DNA from: a bacterium
GTDB taxonomy: Bacteria > Planctomycetota > UBA1135 > UBA2386
Assembly (NCBI GenBank): GCA_024743115.1
Contig: JANSXC010000014.1
Coordinates: 62,001 to 126,000 of the forward strand
DNA length: 64,000 nucleotides
Direction of reading: 5' to 3'
The position numbers and the translations under genes were made by a program. Positions 27,684 to 37,600 of the stretch are shown piece after piece (position 1 is the first letter of the stretch; the number at the start of each line of letters is the position of its first letter). A model generated the notes under the pieces. The model searched no databases. It worked only from the letters and a program-made list of their open reading frames with translations, and had not been told where the DNA came from.

Positions 27684-29306
27684 ATGGCCAAGAAATCAGT
27701 CGCCGTCGATATCGGCAATCACTCGGCCAAGGTGCTCGTCGCCGAAGCCGGCAAGCACGGCCTCAAGGTCACGCGTTTCGCGGGCCTGCCGCGCGGTGAG
27801 AACCCGGTGTCGCTCGCCGAGTCGGGCGTGCCCCTCGCGGGCGCCGTTTGCGGGCTCGCGGGCAAGGACATGACCCTGCGCTACAGCCAGGTGCCGCCGA
27901 CGCCGGACTGGCAGCTGCGCAACCTCATGGATCTCGAGATCCAGGACCTGTCGCAGCAGTCCGGTGGTTCGCTGTCCGCGGACTACAACCTGCTGCCGGT
28001 CGAGGATCCCGAAGGCGCGGTCGAGACGATCCTGCTCGCGCTCGCCAAGGACGACGCGCTCGAGCGGTTGCAGGGCGACATCCAGGAGGCGAAGGGCTCG
28101 GTGGCTGCGTTCGTGCCGAACTGCACGGCGCTCTACAACGCCTACCTCAAGTGTGGGCCCGTCGAGCCCGACACGGTCGTCTGCCTGACCAACATCGGTC
28201 ACGAGACGATCGACATCGCGCTCGTGCAGGGCACGGACCTGCTGTTCGCGCGCAATCTGACGACGGGCACCAAGGCGCTCGACGACGCCATTGCCGCGTC
28301 GTTCAACGTCAGTGCGCGCAAGGCCGAGGCGCTCAAGAAGGACCTGCTCGACCTCGACCCGCAGAGTCGCGGGCGCTACGCCAGCGGTCAGGCCGAGAAG
28401 GTCACGATGGCCGTCGGCGGCGCGGCGACGGCGATCAGCGCGGCGATCCAGAGTTCGCTGACGTTCTGCAAGGCGCAGACCAAGATTCAGGACCTGCGGC
28501 TCGATCGCGTGCTGCTGTGCGGTGGCGGCGCGCGGCTGCGGGGCCTGCGCGGCATGCTGCGCGAGTCGCTGCGTTGCCCGGTCGAGCTGTTCGACCCGTT
28601 CGCCAACCTCGATCTCTCGGCGCTGCCCGTCGAGGACGCCGAGCAGCTCGAGACGATGCGGCACGAGGCCGTGGTCGCGCTCGGGCTCGCGGCTGGCCGG
28701 CTCGACGACACGCTCTACGCGCTCGAGATCCTGCCCGAGTCCGTGCGGCGCAAGCAGCGCTTCCAGCAGCGGACGATCTTCAACATCGTCGCGGTGCTGA
28801 TCGCGGTCGCGCTGCTCGGCTATTCGGCGATGCACCACAAGAAGGTGCTCGAGGCCGCGACCGGCAAGGCGAGGCGCGAACGCACCAACATCCAGCGCGC
28901 GCGCTCGGTGCACAACGAGGCCGAGGCACTGCTCGAAGAGAACCGGGTCACGCGCGCGGTCGTGACCCATCTCGGCGGGCAGTCGGTGCCGCTCAACGGC
29001 CTGCTGCTCGTGCAACGTGGCCTCGCCAAACATCTGCCGCCGCAGCTGTGGATCGAGAAGCTCGACATCACGGGTGGCCGTTCCAGCAGCCGCGGCAGTC
29101 GCAACAGCGGCACGACGATCACCGTGAAGGGCGTCGGCAAGGAGATCAACGGAGTGAACGTGAATCAGGTGTTCCTCGACTTCAAGAACCGGCTGCAGGC
29201 CGATCTCGAAGCCGCGGGGGCCAAGGTCGCGATCCCATCGCAGCCGGGCGCCGGCAATACGTTGCCGTTCGAGATCCGGGTGCAGTTCGGCGGGGAGGAG
29301 AACTGA
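27684..29306 (+). CDS. GspL-like PilM-PilN fusion protein
   Basis: A 540-residue protein. Residues 1-350 are an actin-like ATPase-fold domain of the PilM type: VAVDIGNHSAKVLVAE at the N-terminus, CLTNIGHETIDIALVQG, and LLCGGGARLRGLRGML for the adenine-binding part. A transmembrane helix at about 364-384 leads to a periplasmic PilN-like domain (coiled region, then LWIEKLDITGG and ITVKGVGKEING). This is the layout of GspL in type II secretion, but with a complete actin-like domain. It would link a cytoplasmic ATPase to the envelope assembly. RBS-like GGAAGAGACG precedes the ATG. Its stop overlaps the next start. Confidence 0.88.
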   Translation: MAKKSVAVDIGNHSAKVLVAEAGKHGLKVTRFAGLPRGENPVSLAESGVPLAGAVCGLAGKDMTLRYSQVPPTPDWQLRNLMDLEIQDLSQQSGGSLSADYNLLPVEDPEGAVETILLALAKDDALERLQGDIQEAKGSVAAFVPNCTALYNAYLKCGPVEPDTVVCLTNIGHETIDIALVQGTDLLFARNLTTGTKALDDAIAASFNVSARKAEALKKDLLDLDPQSRGRYASGQAEKVTMAVGGAATAISAAIQSSLTFCKAQTKIQDLRLDRVLLCGGGARLRGLRGMLRESLRCPVELFDPFANLDLSALPVEDAEQLETMRHEAVVALGLAAGRLDDTLYALEILPESVRRKQRFQQRTIFNIVAVLIAVALLGYSAMHHKKVLEAATGKARRERTNIQRARSVHNEAEALLEENRVTRAVVTHLGGQSVPLNGLLLVQRGLAKHLPPQLWIEKLDITGGRSSSRGSRNSGTTITVKGVGKEINGVNVNQVFLDFKNRLQADLEAAGAKVAIPSQPGAGNTLPFEIRVQFGGEEN

Positions 29307-30130
29307 TGGACGTCGGAGCATTCGTGCAGGAGAACCGTCGCTGGCTGATCGGATGTGCGATCGGCTTTGTGGTCTACCTGATTGCCGGGGCGGTGATCCG
29401 CTCCATCTACGATCCGTCGTCGGCGATGTCCGGCTTGCGTGCCGAGGTGCAGCGCCTGCCCAAGGAGCTCTACGGCACCAGCCAGCGCGACGACCTCTAC
29501 GACGAGCAGGAGAAGCTGGTCGCGCAGCGCGAACGGCTCGAGCGGACGCTGGCGTTCAAGCGCGGCACGGAATACCAGGTCACGGCCGGCACCGACGCCG
29601 GCAGTTTCCTGTTCGAGGCCGGCCGCAAGCTGAAGACCGAGATCCGTGATCGCGCCGACGAGCGCAACATCGACGTCGGTGACAGCGCGGTGGCGTGGAC
29701 GGTGCCGACCGGTGTCGCGGACATCAAGCGGGTGTTGTTCGGCCTCGAGCTGCTCGACGAGGCGGTCGAGCGCTTGTTCGCCGCTCACGACGCGACGAAG
29801 GCGCGCGACGAGGACGCGGTCGGCCTGCGATCGATCATGCAGTTGCGGGCCGAGACCGAGAAGCGGTCGTCGCGCCCCACGTATCGGCAGGGCGGACGCG
29901 ACGCCGTCGACCTGCGCGACTACGTCGAGCAGGAGAAACTGTCGTTCAAGTTCGAGGCGGATGCGCCGACGTTGACCGCGTTTTTCGAAGCCTGCCGCCA
30001 GTCGGACCGCACGCTCGTGGTCGAGCGCGTGACGATGCAGCAGCCCGAACGCATCGGTGAGCCGGTGGTCGTGACGGGGGTGCTGACGGGAATCGCCTTC
30101 AAGAAGCCCGAGACGGAGTCGGAACAGTGA
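29306..30130 (+). CDS. GspM/PilO-like bitopic membrane protein
   Basis: A 274-residue protein with a short cytoplasmic tail, one transmembrane helix (about residues 13-33, RWLIGCAIGFVVYLIAGAVI), a coiled-coil segment (EEQEKL-type, residues about 55-90) and a compact C-terminal domain whose last part (LTAFFEACRQSDRTLVVERVTM) resembles the ferredoxin-like fold of PilO/GspM. The position directly after the GspL-like gene, with a 1-nt stop/start overlap, matches the gspL-gspM order. It probably dimerises with the GspL-like protein. The family match is by topology and context, not by strong motif. The frame stays open upstream only as antisense of real coding. Confidence 0.78.
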   Translation: MDVGAFVQENRRWLIGCAIGFVVYLIAGAVIRSIYDPSSAMSGLRAEVQRLPKELYGTSQRDDLYDEQEKLVAQRERLERTLAFKRGTEYQVTAGTDAGSFLFEAGRKLKTEIRDRADERNIDVGDSAVAWTVPTGVADIKRVLFGLELLDEAVERLFAAHDATKARDEDAVGLRSIMQLRAETEKRSSRPTYRQGGRDAVDLRDYVEQEKLSFKFEADAPTLTAFFEACRQSDRTLVVERVTMQQPERIGEPVVVTGVLTGIAFKKPETESEQ

Positions 30131-32868
30131 GTTTGCGAAAGGAACAGGTCCTCGCGCTGCTGGTGCTGGTGCTCGGCGCCTACCTCTACACCACCTACGG
30201 AGAGATCGGCGGTGGCCGTAATCTGTTCAACGCGAGGTTCCGCGAGGTGGAGGTCGAGAAGGTGCCGGTCCTGCCACTCGTGGAGGGCGATCCGGATCTC
30301 TCGGGTCGACGCACGCTGTTCACGCAGCCGCGCGAGACCCTGCCGTTGCCGCCGCGTGAGCTCGATTTCCCGCCGCAGTCGGCGGCGTCGATCGTGGCGT
30401 TGCCGCTACCGATCGGCCCCGACTACCGCAACTTCGTGCGGCTCGCGATGGATGGCAGCGTCGTCGAGGGCGTGCAGGTCCAGGAGTCGACGCCCGAAGC
30501 TGCGGCGACTGGCGAGGGCGAAGATGGTGGCCAGGGCGGCCCGCCCGACATCGAGCAGTTGCGGGCGCAGGCGGCCAAGACCTACGCCCGGATCTGGGCC
30601 GGTGGCCTTTCGAACCCGTTCTACGGGATCCTCGTCGCGGTCAAGGACTCCGATGGCAAGGTGATCGACAAGTTCGACGCCGAGAAGCTCAAGGATCTCA
30701 GCGACTACACCGTCGAACTGCGGATGTACGACGTCCGGGACGGCAAGCTCGGCAAGGTGCGTGAGTTCAGGCAAGGCACGCAACAGGTCGATCGCATCGC
30801 GCTCGCGGACAACATCAAGAACACGATCATCCGCCGCCAGCGGGCGATCCCAGAAGACGCGGCGCACCTCGACGAGCGCGGCACGCTGATCGTCGATCTG
30901 CTCGAGTGGGCCAAGATCGACATCACGGTCTACGAGATCGCGCTCGCGGAGGCGAAGCGCTACACGAAGATCAGTGGCGGCGCGCTCGACGGCTACCGCT
31001 GGGAGCAGCGCGTGCTGCAGGCCAAGGGTGATCTCGCGGCTGAGTTCGAACTACTCGAGAAGCGCATCGACGCCCGGCATCGCGAGACCGCGTTCCGGTA
31101 CGAAGGCCTCGGTCGACTGCAGGCCCGGATCGGCCTGCTGCTCGACGCGGAGCAGAACCTACGCCAGGCGGCGCAGCTCGGGCCACAGGATGCGCGCCCG
31201 CATGCGGCGCTCGCCGAGTTCCTGCTCAAGCAGGGACGCAGCCGCGAAGCCGCGCCGATCGCCGCCGCGGCGGAGCGCACGTTCGGCAGCTTGCTGCAGG
31301 CCACGGACAAGGCGCGCGTCGCGCGGGTGCTCGTCGCGAGTGCGCTCGCCGTCGGTGATGTCGAGGGCGCCAAGCGGGCGCGTTCCCTGGTTTCGGCGAG
31401 CATCGTGCCGCGGTCGCTCGATGGCTGCATCGCGTATGCCGAGGGCGACGTCGAAGGGGCGCTCGGTATGTTCGAAAGCGCCGCGGGCCAGAGCGCGCTC
31501 GGTGCCATGGTGCAGAACGAGGCGCGCCTCGGCGCGGCAGCGTGTCTGGTGCGGCTCGGCCGCTGGCAGGAAGCCGCGGATGCGCTGGTCTACGTCTACG
31601 CGGAGGCGCCGCTGCTGCGGCATCGTGCGGCGGGTGGTATGTCGCTGCTCTACCAGAAGCTCGGCGACTACGAAGCCGCGCTGACGTGGGTGGATCGGGC
31701 GATCGAAGCCGATCCGACCGATGCCTACGCCTACTACCTGCGCGGTCGCGCGCAGCGGTTGCTGGGCCAGCTCGCCCAGGCGCAGGAATCATTCACCGCC
31801 GCGCTGACGCGTCACGACGACTTCGTGCACGTCATCGCCGAGGTCGCCAAGCTCCACGGCGAGCAGGCTGCGATCGAACTCGGCGAGGACGCCGGTCGAT
31901 TGGTCGTCAGTTCGCTGCGCTACAGCGATCGCGCGGTTGCCCTGTCGCCGATCGAGCGTTCGGAGTTGTTCGAGCTCCAGGGGCGGCGCCATTTCGCCGC
32001 CAGCGATCGTCGCGAGGCGAAGGCCGCGTTCTTGCGGGCGCGCGAGTCCGCGACGGTCGATGCCGATCGACTGTTCGCGCGCGGTGCGGTGGCGGTCGTC
32101 GACTACGCGCTCGGGCGGTCGGACGATGCGGTTGCCGTGCTGCTGCGTTTGAGTGAGGACCTGCCCAAGGAAGATCAGGTCAAGGTCTGGGCCGACGAGA
32201 CGGTCCAGGCGATCGACGACCACGCGCAGAAGGAACTGCTCGCCGATAGCTTCGAGCGCGACGATCTCGGCGACATCTGGCAGGTCGAGCGCGACGGCGG
32301 GCTCGGTCCCAAGGCTGCCTCTGGCAAGCTCGTGTTCCGCGGCAAGGCGCCGACGAGTGGTCAGGGTGAGGTCTGGGCCGCGCGAGCGTCCGCAATCCGC
32401 AACGGCAAGAACTTCCTCGCCGTGAAGGTCAAGATGAAGGTCGGCGCGAGCCATCAGAAGAGCAGCTTCACCGGGCTGCGTATCCAGGCGCAGCAGGGTG
32501 GCAACGGCCGCAACCGCTTCCAGGTCGATCTCGGCGTGCGGGATCACGAGCCCTACCTGTTCATTCGCGACAGCCAGCGCGAAGAGCCCGTGCGGGCCAA
32601 GAACGACGTGCTCGGCGTCGCCAACTTCACGTTGGACGGCGAGCACGAACTCGAGATCCGCGTGCTGCCGCAGGGTGCGCAGGCGGGCAACGTCTTCGTG
32701 TTGCAGGTCTCGTGGGACGGGCAGGTGATTCACCAGCGTGAGCTCAAGAGCCTGAGCGGCACCACGCAGACCGAGTTGAAGACCGTGTTGTTCGTGCAGG
32801 ATGCGCGCGGCGGTCAGGTCGATGTCGAGTTCGACGACTACGTGCTCGAACGCAAGAAGGAACGATGA
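30127..32868 (+). CDS. Membrane-anchored TPR protein with C-terminal lectin-like domain
   Basis: A 913-residue protein starting at a GTG that overlaps the previous stop (GTGA). A transmembrane anchor spans about residues 7-22 (VLALLVLVLGAYLYTTYG). A Pro-rich linker and a beta-rich domain follow (to about 270). TPR-like helix pairs cover about 290-690 (for example GLGRLQARIGLLLDAEQNLR, YEAALTWVDRAIEADPTDAY). The last 200 residues (from about 715) form a beta-sandwich with a concanavalin-like signature (FTGLRIQAQQGGNGRNRFQV, then VSWDGQVIHQRELK). It may take the place of GspC as periplasmic adaptor. Function unknown beyond structural support of the complex. Confidence 0.8.
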   Translation: MSLRKEQVLALLVLVLGAYLYTTYGEIGGGRNLFNARFREVEVEKVPVLPLVEGDPDLSGRRTLFTQPRETLPLPPRELDFPPQSAASIVALPLPIGPDYRNFVRLAMDGSVVEGVQVQESTPEAAATGEGEDGGQGGPPDIEQLRAQAAKTYARIWAGGLSNPFYGILVAVKDSDGKVIDKFDAEKLKDLSDYTVELRMYDVRDGKLGKVREFRQGTQQVDRIALADNIKNTIIRRQRAIPEDAAHLDERGTLIVDLLEWAKIDITVYEIALAEAKRYTKISGGALDGYRWEQRVLQAKGDLAAEFELLEKRIDARHRETAFRYEGLGRLQARIGLLLDAEQNLRQAAQLGPQDARPHAALAEFLLKQGRSREAAPIAAAAERTFGSLLQATDKARVARVLVASALAVGDVEGAKRARSLVSASIVPRSLDGCIAYAEGDVEGALGMFESAAGQSALGAMVQNEARLGAAACLVRLGRWQEAADALVYVYAEAPLLRHRAAGGMSLLYQKLGDYEAALTWVDRAIEADPTDAYAYYLRGRAQRLLGQLAQAQESFTAALTRHDDFVHVIAEVAKLHGEQAAIELGEDAGRLVVSSLRYSDRAVALSPIERSELFELQGRRHFAASDRREAKAAFLRARESATVDADRLFARGAVAVVDYALGRSDDAVAVLLRLSEDLPKEDQVKVWADETVQAIDDHAQKELLADSFERDDLGDIWQVERDGGLGPKAASGKLVFRGKAPTSGQGEVWAARASAIRNGKNFLAVKVKMKVGASHQKSSFTGLRIQAQQGGNGRNRFQVDLGVRDHEPYLFIRDSQREEPVRAKNDVLGVANFTLDGEHELEIRVLPQGAQAGNVFVLQVSWDGQVIHQRELKSLSGTTQTELKTVLFVQDARGGQVDVEFDDYVLERKKER

Positions 32869-33554
32869 GGCATTCCGTGATGGCGACCAATACTGATTCT
32901 CGCTGGCATGACTCCCGTGGGCGGCCGGCCGCCGGCTTCACGCTCATCGAGTTGATGATCGTGATCGCGATCCTCGGTCTTCTCGCGGCTGTCCTGTTGC
33001 CCAACATCCTCGGGGCCCAGGACGCGAGCAACGAGACGGACACCGAGGCGATGTTCATCCAGCTCGATCACGCAGCCGGCTCATTCGAACGCAGGCACGG
33101 CATCTACCCGCCCGCCAACCTCAAGATGCCGGACAAAGGCAGCAAGCTCGCCAAGGCAGTCGAGAAGTGGAAGCCCGACAACGGTCGCAACACGGGCATC
33201 GAGTCGTTCGTGGCGTTCGTGAGCCAGGATCGGCGCGGCGGCACGGATCTCAGCGTGCTCGGCGACAACCTCTGCAACACCGACAACGACAAGCACGGCG
33301 CGGAGCTGACGTTGCTCGGGCGCACCGAGCGGCTCGAGATCGCGGATGCCTGGCGCACGCCGATGGCGTACTTCGATCGCTTCACGATGAAGAAGCCGCA
33401 GACCATGGTGTCGTTCACCGGCGAAACGATGGAGGCGTCGGCGGCCCGCGGTGAGGGCGGCAAGCATCTCGGGGCCAAGAAGTACCAGTTCCTGAGTGCC
33501 GGCAAGGACGGCACGTTCGGGACGGGTGATGACCTCGCCTGGCCGAAGAACTAA
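32865..33554 (+). CDS. GspG-like major pseudopilin
   Basis: A 229-residue prepilin. The type III signal is PAAGFTLIELMIVIAIL: cleavage after Gly24, N-methylated Phe25, Glu29 at mature position 5, followed by a 20-residue hydrophobic helix. The C-terminal SAGKDGTFGTGDDLAWPKN resembles the calcium-binding end of GspG. An insert of about 70 residues (EKWKPDNGRNTGIESFVAF) is longer than in standard GspG. The ATG overlaps the previous stop (ATGA); an in-frame ATG at 32880 is an alternative. It probably forms the pseudopilus shaft after processing by a prepilin peptidase that is not in the window. Confidence 0.9.
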   Translation: MRHSVMATNTDSRWHDSRGRPAAGFTLIELMIVIAILGLLAAVLLPNILGAQDASNETDTEAMFIQLDHAAGSFERRHGIYPPANLKMPDKGSKLAKAVEKWKPDNGRNTGIESFVAFVSQDRRGGTDLSVLGDNLCNTDNDKHGAELTLLGRTERLEIADAWRTPMAYFDRFTMKKPQTMVSFTGETMEASAARGEGGKHLGAKKYQFLSAGKDGTFGTGDDLAWPKN

Positions 33555-33570
33555 CCGCCCTGGCGATAGC

Positions 33571-33579
33571 TGATACAAT
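33571..33579 (+). promoter_or_regulatory. Candidate internal extended -10 promoter
   Basis: TGATACAAT contains a TG dinucleotide one base before TACAAT, the extended -10 form. It lies 65 nt upstream of the start at 33645 in the only sizeable gap inside the pseudopilin part of the operon. No clear -35 is present. Confidence 0.4.
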
Positions 33580-33580
33580 C

Positions 33581-33628
33581 GACCTCCCCAACCCCCGATC
33601 TCCCCAAACCCCGACCTGCCCAGAACCA
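33581..33628 (+). repeat. Three imperfect 16-bp tandem repeats in a leader
   Basis: GACCTCCCCAACCCCC (33581-33596), GATCTCCCCAAACCCC (33597-33612) and GACCTGCCCAGAACCA (33613-33628) are contiguous and in phase. They lie between the candidate -10 and the start at 33645 and form a C-rich, G-poor leader. They may bind a protein or be a simple duplication. Confidence 0.5.
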
Positions 33629-33644
33629 CTACCAGGATGTGAGC

Positions 33645-34616
33645 TTGGCAACTGATCCCGAGGACCTGAACCGTCCGGCTCCGGCGCGCTCCGCCGCTGG
33701 CTTCACGCTGCTGGAGTTGATGATCGTATGCGGCGTGATCGCGGTCCTGATGGGCCTCGCGATCGGTTACCTCGGGCGTACGGACCCGCAGGCGGTCGCC
33801 GATTCGGTCCTCGGTGGTGAGCTGCGCGCGGCGCAGTGGACGGCGCGGGCCGCGGGGTTGCCGACCGAGGTCGTCGTGCGCCCCGGGGTCGAGGGCTACC
33901 CCGCGACCGTACGTTCGCGCCTGCTCGAACCGTTCGTGTCGTTCCATTTCGAACCCGACGACCCGGCGTTGGACGACGATCTGAAACCGGCGATCGGCGG
34001 CGAGGAAGTGCTCTCGGGGCGCTTCGGGCGCGCGCGCCGCAACGTCGAGGGCCGCACGGCGCCCGTGCTGCGCTGGGCCGCGCCGCCCGAACTCATCGAC
34101 TTGGAAGAAGGTTTTGCCCTGCGCTGTGACGTGTTCCTCGAGGAGCGTGGTGGCGCGACGGTGCTGCAGTTCGGCGGTGTCGTCGACATTCGGCTCGACC
34201 CCGACAGCAAGCCCTGGGCGCGTCTGCGACTGACGGGCGGTACCGCGGCGGCCTCGGCCGTCGCGACGGTCCGCAGTCCCGTGGCGCTGCCGTTGCGGCG
34301 GTGGGTGACGATCGACTTCGGCTGCGACGGTCGCGAATGCTGGCTGTCCGTCGACGGCCGTGAGTTCGACCGGGCGGTGGCGGAAGGTCAACCGCTGCAG
34401 GCCGACACCGATGAGCTCGTCGTCTCGCCCGGTGACGCGCCGGTAGCCGGCATCCTCGACGAGGTCCGTGTCTTCACCTACTCGTTCGGCCCGACCCAGT
34501 ACCTGCCCACGGAACTGCAGCCCGATCGACCCTATCGCATCGCGTTCGACGCGAGTGGGGAGCCCGTGGGATCGACCGCGGTCAAGCTGCTGACCCTGGA
34601 GGAAGAACAGCAATGA
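33645..34616 (+). CDS. GspH-like pseudopilin with inserted LamG-like domain
   Basis: A 323-residue prepilin. The signal is SAAGFTLLELMIVCGVIAVL (cleavage after Gly19, Glu24 at position 5). The globular part contains a beta-sandwich of the LamG/concanavalin type: FALRCDVFLEERGGATVLQF, LPLRRWVTIDFGCDGRECWL with SVDGREFD, then VAGILDEVRVFTY, the usual LamG closing strand. Standard GspH is about half this length, so the lectin-like domain is an insertion. The start is ambiguous: GTG at 33639 or TTG at 33645. AGGAT at 33634-33638 is 6 nt from the TTG, so TTG is preferred. It overlaps the next gene by 4 nt. Confidence 0.85.
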   Translation: MATDPEDLNRPAPARSAAGFTLLELMIVCGVIAVLMGLAIGYLGRTDPQAVADSVLGGELRAAQWTARAAGLPTEVVVRPGVEGYPATVRSRLLEPFVSFHFEPDDPALDDDLKPAIGGEEVLSGRFGRARRNVEGRTAPVLRWAAPPELIDLEEGFALRCDVFLEERGGATVLQFGGVVDIRLDPDSKPWARLRLTGGTAAASAVATVRSPVALPLRRWVTIDFGCDGRECWLSVDGREFDRAVAEGQPLQADTDELVVSPGDAPVAGILDEVRVFTYSFGPTQYLPTELQPDRPYRIAFDASGEPVGSTAVKLLTLEEEQQ

Positions 34617-37600
34617 CGTGTTCAATCGTTCGGAGCGGCCGCGGTACGCCGGCAGTCACTACGCCGGCAGTGAATGCATCGGCCGAGTGCGGTGTCGCCT
34701 TGCTCGCGGTGCTGTTCGCGCTGACGCTCCTGATGCTGCTCGCGTTGCCGTTCTCGGTCTCGATGTCGGCGGGCGCGGACGCCGCTGCCCGTGAGGTCGA
34801 TGCGGCGCGCGCGGCGCAGGCGTCCGCGAGCGTGCGCGACCTGTTGCTCTCGGAGGCGACGATCTCGCATCCGGCGTTCGATGAGGACGTGGAGTACGAC
34901 TCGCGCATCGAGTGGCCCGAGGGCGTCGAGCTGCCGGAGGCGATGCAGGAACTTGCCGGCGGCGGACGCACGCAGCTCGGGGGCAGCGTCGAGGACCTGC
35001 AGCGCTACCTCGCGCTCGATTCGGTTTCGCCGCTGGTGCTCGCGAACCTGCTCGGTACCGCCGTGCGGCTGTCCGAGGCGCTCGAGCCCGACGCTTCGGC
35101 GATGGTCGTCGACCAGGCCGACGCGTTGCCCGACGAAGGCTATCTCTGGGTGGCGCACGAAGTGATCCGCTACGGCGGCAAGGACGGCAACCGGCTGATC
35201 GACCTCGAGCGCGGGCTGTTCCAAGACCTCGGCTTCGTCGAGCCGAAGGAGCCCTACGGCGAGCATCTGCTCGTGCTCGACTATCGCTGTGTGCTGGCGG
35301 TGGCGTGGCCGTTCCTCGGCCGCAGCGACAGCCTCGCGGAGCGCCGACCCTACTCATCGGTGACCGAGCTCAACGAGATCGCGGAGCTCGGGCTCGGTCG
35401 CTTCACGCAGGCCGAGATGGATCGTTTCACGGCGACGCTCAACGTCTCGAGCATGGCGCAGCGCGCGGGCACATGGGGCCTGCCGGGGCGCGTCTTCAAC
35501 GGCCTCGTCGCGGGTCAGTCGCGGATGATCCGCGTCAAGTCGGCTCTGCACATTGGTTCGGGTAGCACGGTGCGGCTGAGAGATCTGGCGACTGGCGCGG
35601 TCGAGTACTCGATCGTGATGCGGGCATCGAACGAGCGGGCGGTGCGCGATCTGCTGCTGCCGTCCGTGTTCCGACTCGAGCTGCTGCGGCCCGTGACCAG
35701 GGACTTCACGGCCGACGAGACGCTTGTCGAACCGCTGATCCCGACGCCCGTGAACATCAACACGGCGGGTCGCGAGGTGCTGCAGGTCCTGATCGAGGAC
35801 GTGCGCCGGGAAGCCGGCGTGCGCGTCCACGCGGCGGGCCGTCAGCGCACAGTGCCGCCGCGGCCGTTCTCGCGTTCCGAGGCGCGCACGATCGCGGACG
35901 AGATCCTCGCGAGCCGTGAGGGCGACGGGCCCTACAAGAGCTGGCAGGACCTCGTCGAACGGGTGTTCGTGCCGCGGGTGGTGCAGGGCAGTCAGGCCGA
36001 ACGAATGCGTTACGTCTACCTGTATCGCAATCTGCGCACGGCGCGCGACTCGGCTGTCGAGATGGGCACGATGCCGATCTGCTTCGATAGCGGGCCGTGG
36101 GTGCGTTACCGCGCCGGCGCGAGTCTGAAGCGCAGCCGTCTGGCACCCGGCGTCGCCGCGCGTCACGAACGCACGGGCATCGCCGCTGCCGTTCCGGGCT
36201 ACACGCTCGATCACTCCTGGATGACGCAGGAGCAGTTCGAGAAGGCGATGCGTCTGGATCGGCGGTCGCCGTTCTGGATCACCACGCCGATCAACCTCGG
36301 GTCGGTGCCGCCCAATTCGCCGGGCAACGATCCCGCCGGGCGCTACAACCCGCACCTCATCGCGCATGCATTCCCGGGCCTCGGGCTCGGCGCGCCGCGC
36401 TACCCGTCCCGTGACGATGTCGACGCGGGCATCAGGCCGGGGCCGGCAGGGATGCGAAGCGCCGATTGGAGTCGCGAGCGTTGGGTTCAGGAACTCCGGC
36501 GCTACGACAGCTTCGCGCTGGCGCTGCACCCGCGCGGGCACGAGATTGCGCGCGATGGCCCGTACTTGATGCAGAACATCGGGCCTCAGGACCGCGGCGG
36601 AACGGCGTCGCCGGGCGGCAACCGTCACGACCGGATCAGCTTTCCGTTCAGTGCGCAGTTCGGGTTCATGCAGCCGTTCGCGACCAGGTTCTGGGTCGAA
36701 CCGCAGTCGCTCGAGAACGTGGTGCTGTTCGACCACAGCGATGGCGACCCCGAACGCAACCGCTTTGCGGTGCTCGCGCGTGACGGCAACCTCGTGCTCG
36801 AGATGATCGACGAAGCGGGGATCGATCCCAACCCGGGTGATTCGCCGTCGGGTGTGCAGCGCACGGCGCTCGAGGTGCAGGTGCCACTACCCGAGATCAA
36901 CCTGCCGGCCGACACGCCGATCCACATCTCCGCGTCGGCGCACGCCGGGCGGCCGCACGAAGTCGCGTTGCAGGTGGATGGGATGCCGCGCGGGCGCTCC
37001 CGATACGTTACCTACCTGACCGCGCCGATCGATTCTTTCGATCCGACGCAGGCCGGCAACGGCGGGGCGCTGCCGCCGCAGGCCGGCAATCAGCGCTACA
37101 TCAACATCCAGGTCGAGGACACCGAGGGCTTCCCGCCCGTCGGGGTGCTGCGCATCGGCACGGAGTTGTTCGAGTACACCGCGATCAACGGCAACTCGTT
37201 CGACTGCGTTTGGAACGACTCGATCGGTGGCCGCGGTTCCCGTCAGGTGGCGCGCGAGCACGCGCCGTCCATCCCGGTCGATCAGGACGGCAACCCGACG
37301 ATCGACATCAAGGACCTCGCCGCGCAGGGCGTCAACCTGAACGTGTTCCCGTCGCATCCGGCCGGCGCGCGGGTTGAACTCTACGGCTACTCCAACCTGT
37401 TGACTCCAGACTCGCCGATGATGGTGGGTGAGACCACGCTCGGTGGCTCGGTCGGCGGCTTTGCGGTGGCGCGCGGGTTCCTGTCGAGCAATGCGCGGCC
37501 GCTTGCGATTGCGCTACCGAGTGGTGGTTCGTTCCCGGTTGGCGAAGGCATCGACGAGAACTGGACCGGCGATCTCGAACTCGCCGACCCGATCCAGACC

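Noticed and set aside
27696..29321. 541-residue open frame on the minus strand
   Set aside because: Antisense to the GspL-like gene, which has clear actin-like motifs; the shadow has none.
33081..34625. 514-residue open frame on the minus strand over the GspG- and GspH-like genes
   Set aside because: Both plus-strand genes have prepilin signals; the antisense frame has low-complexity composition and no start context.
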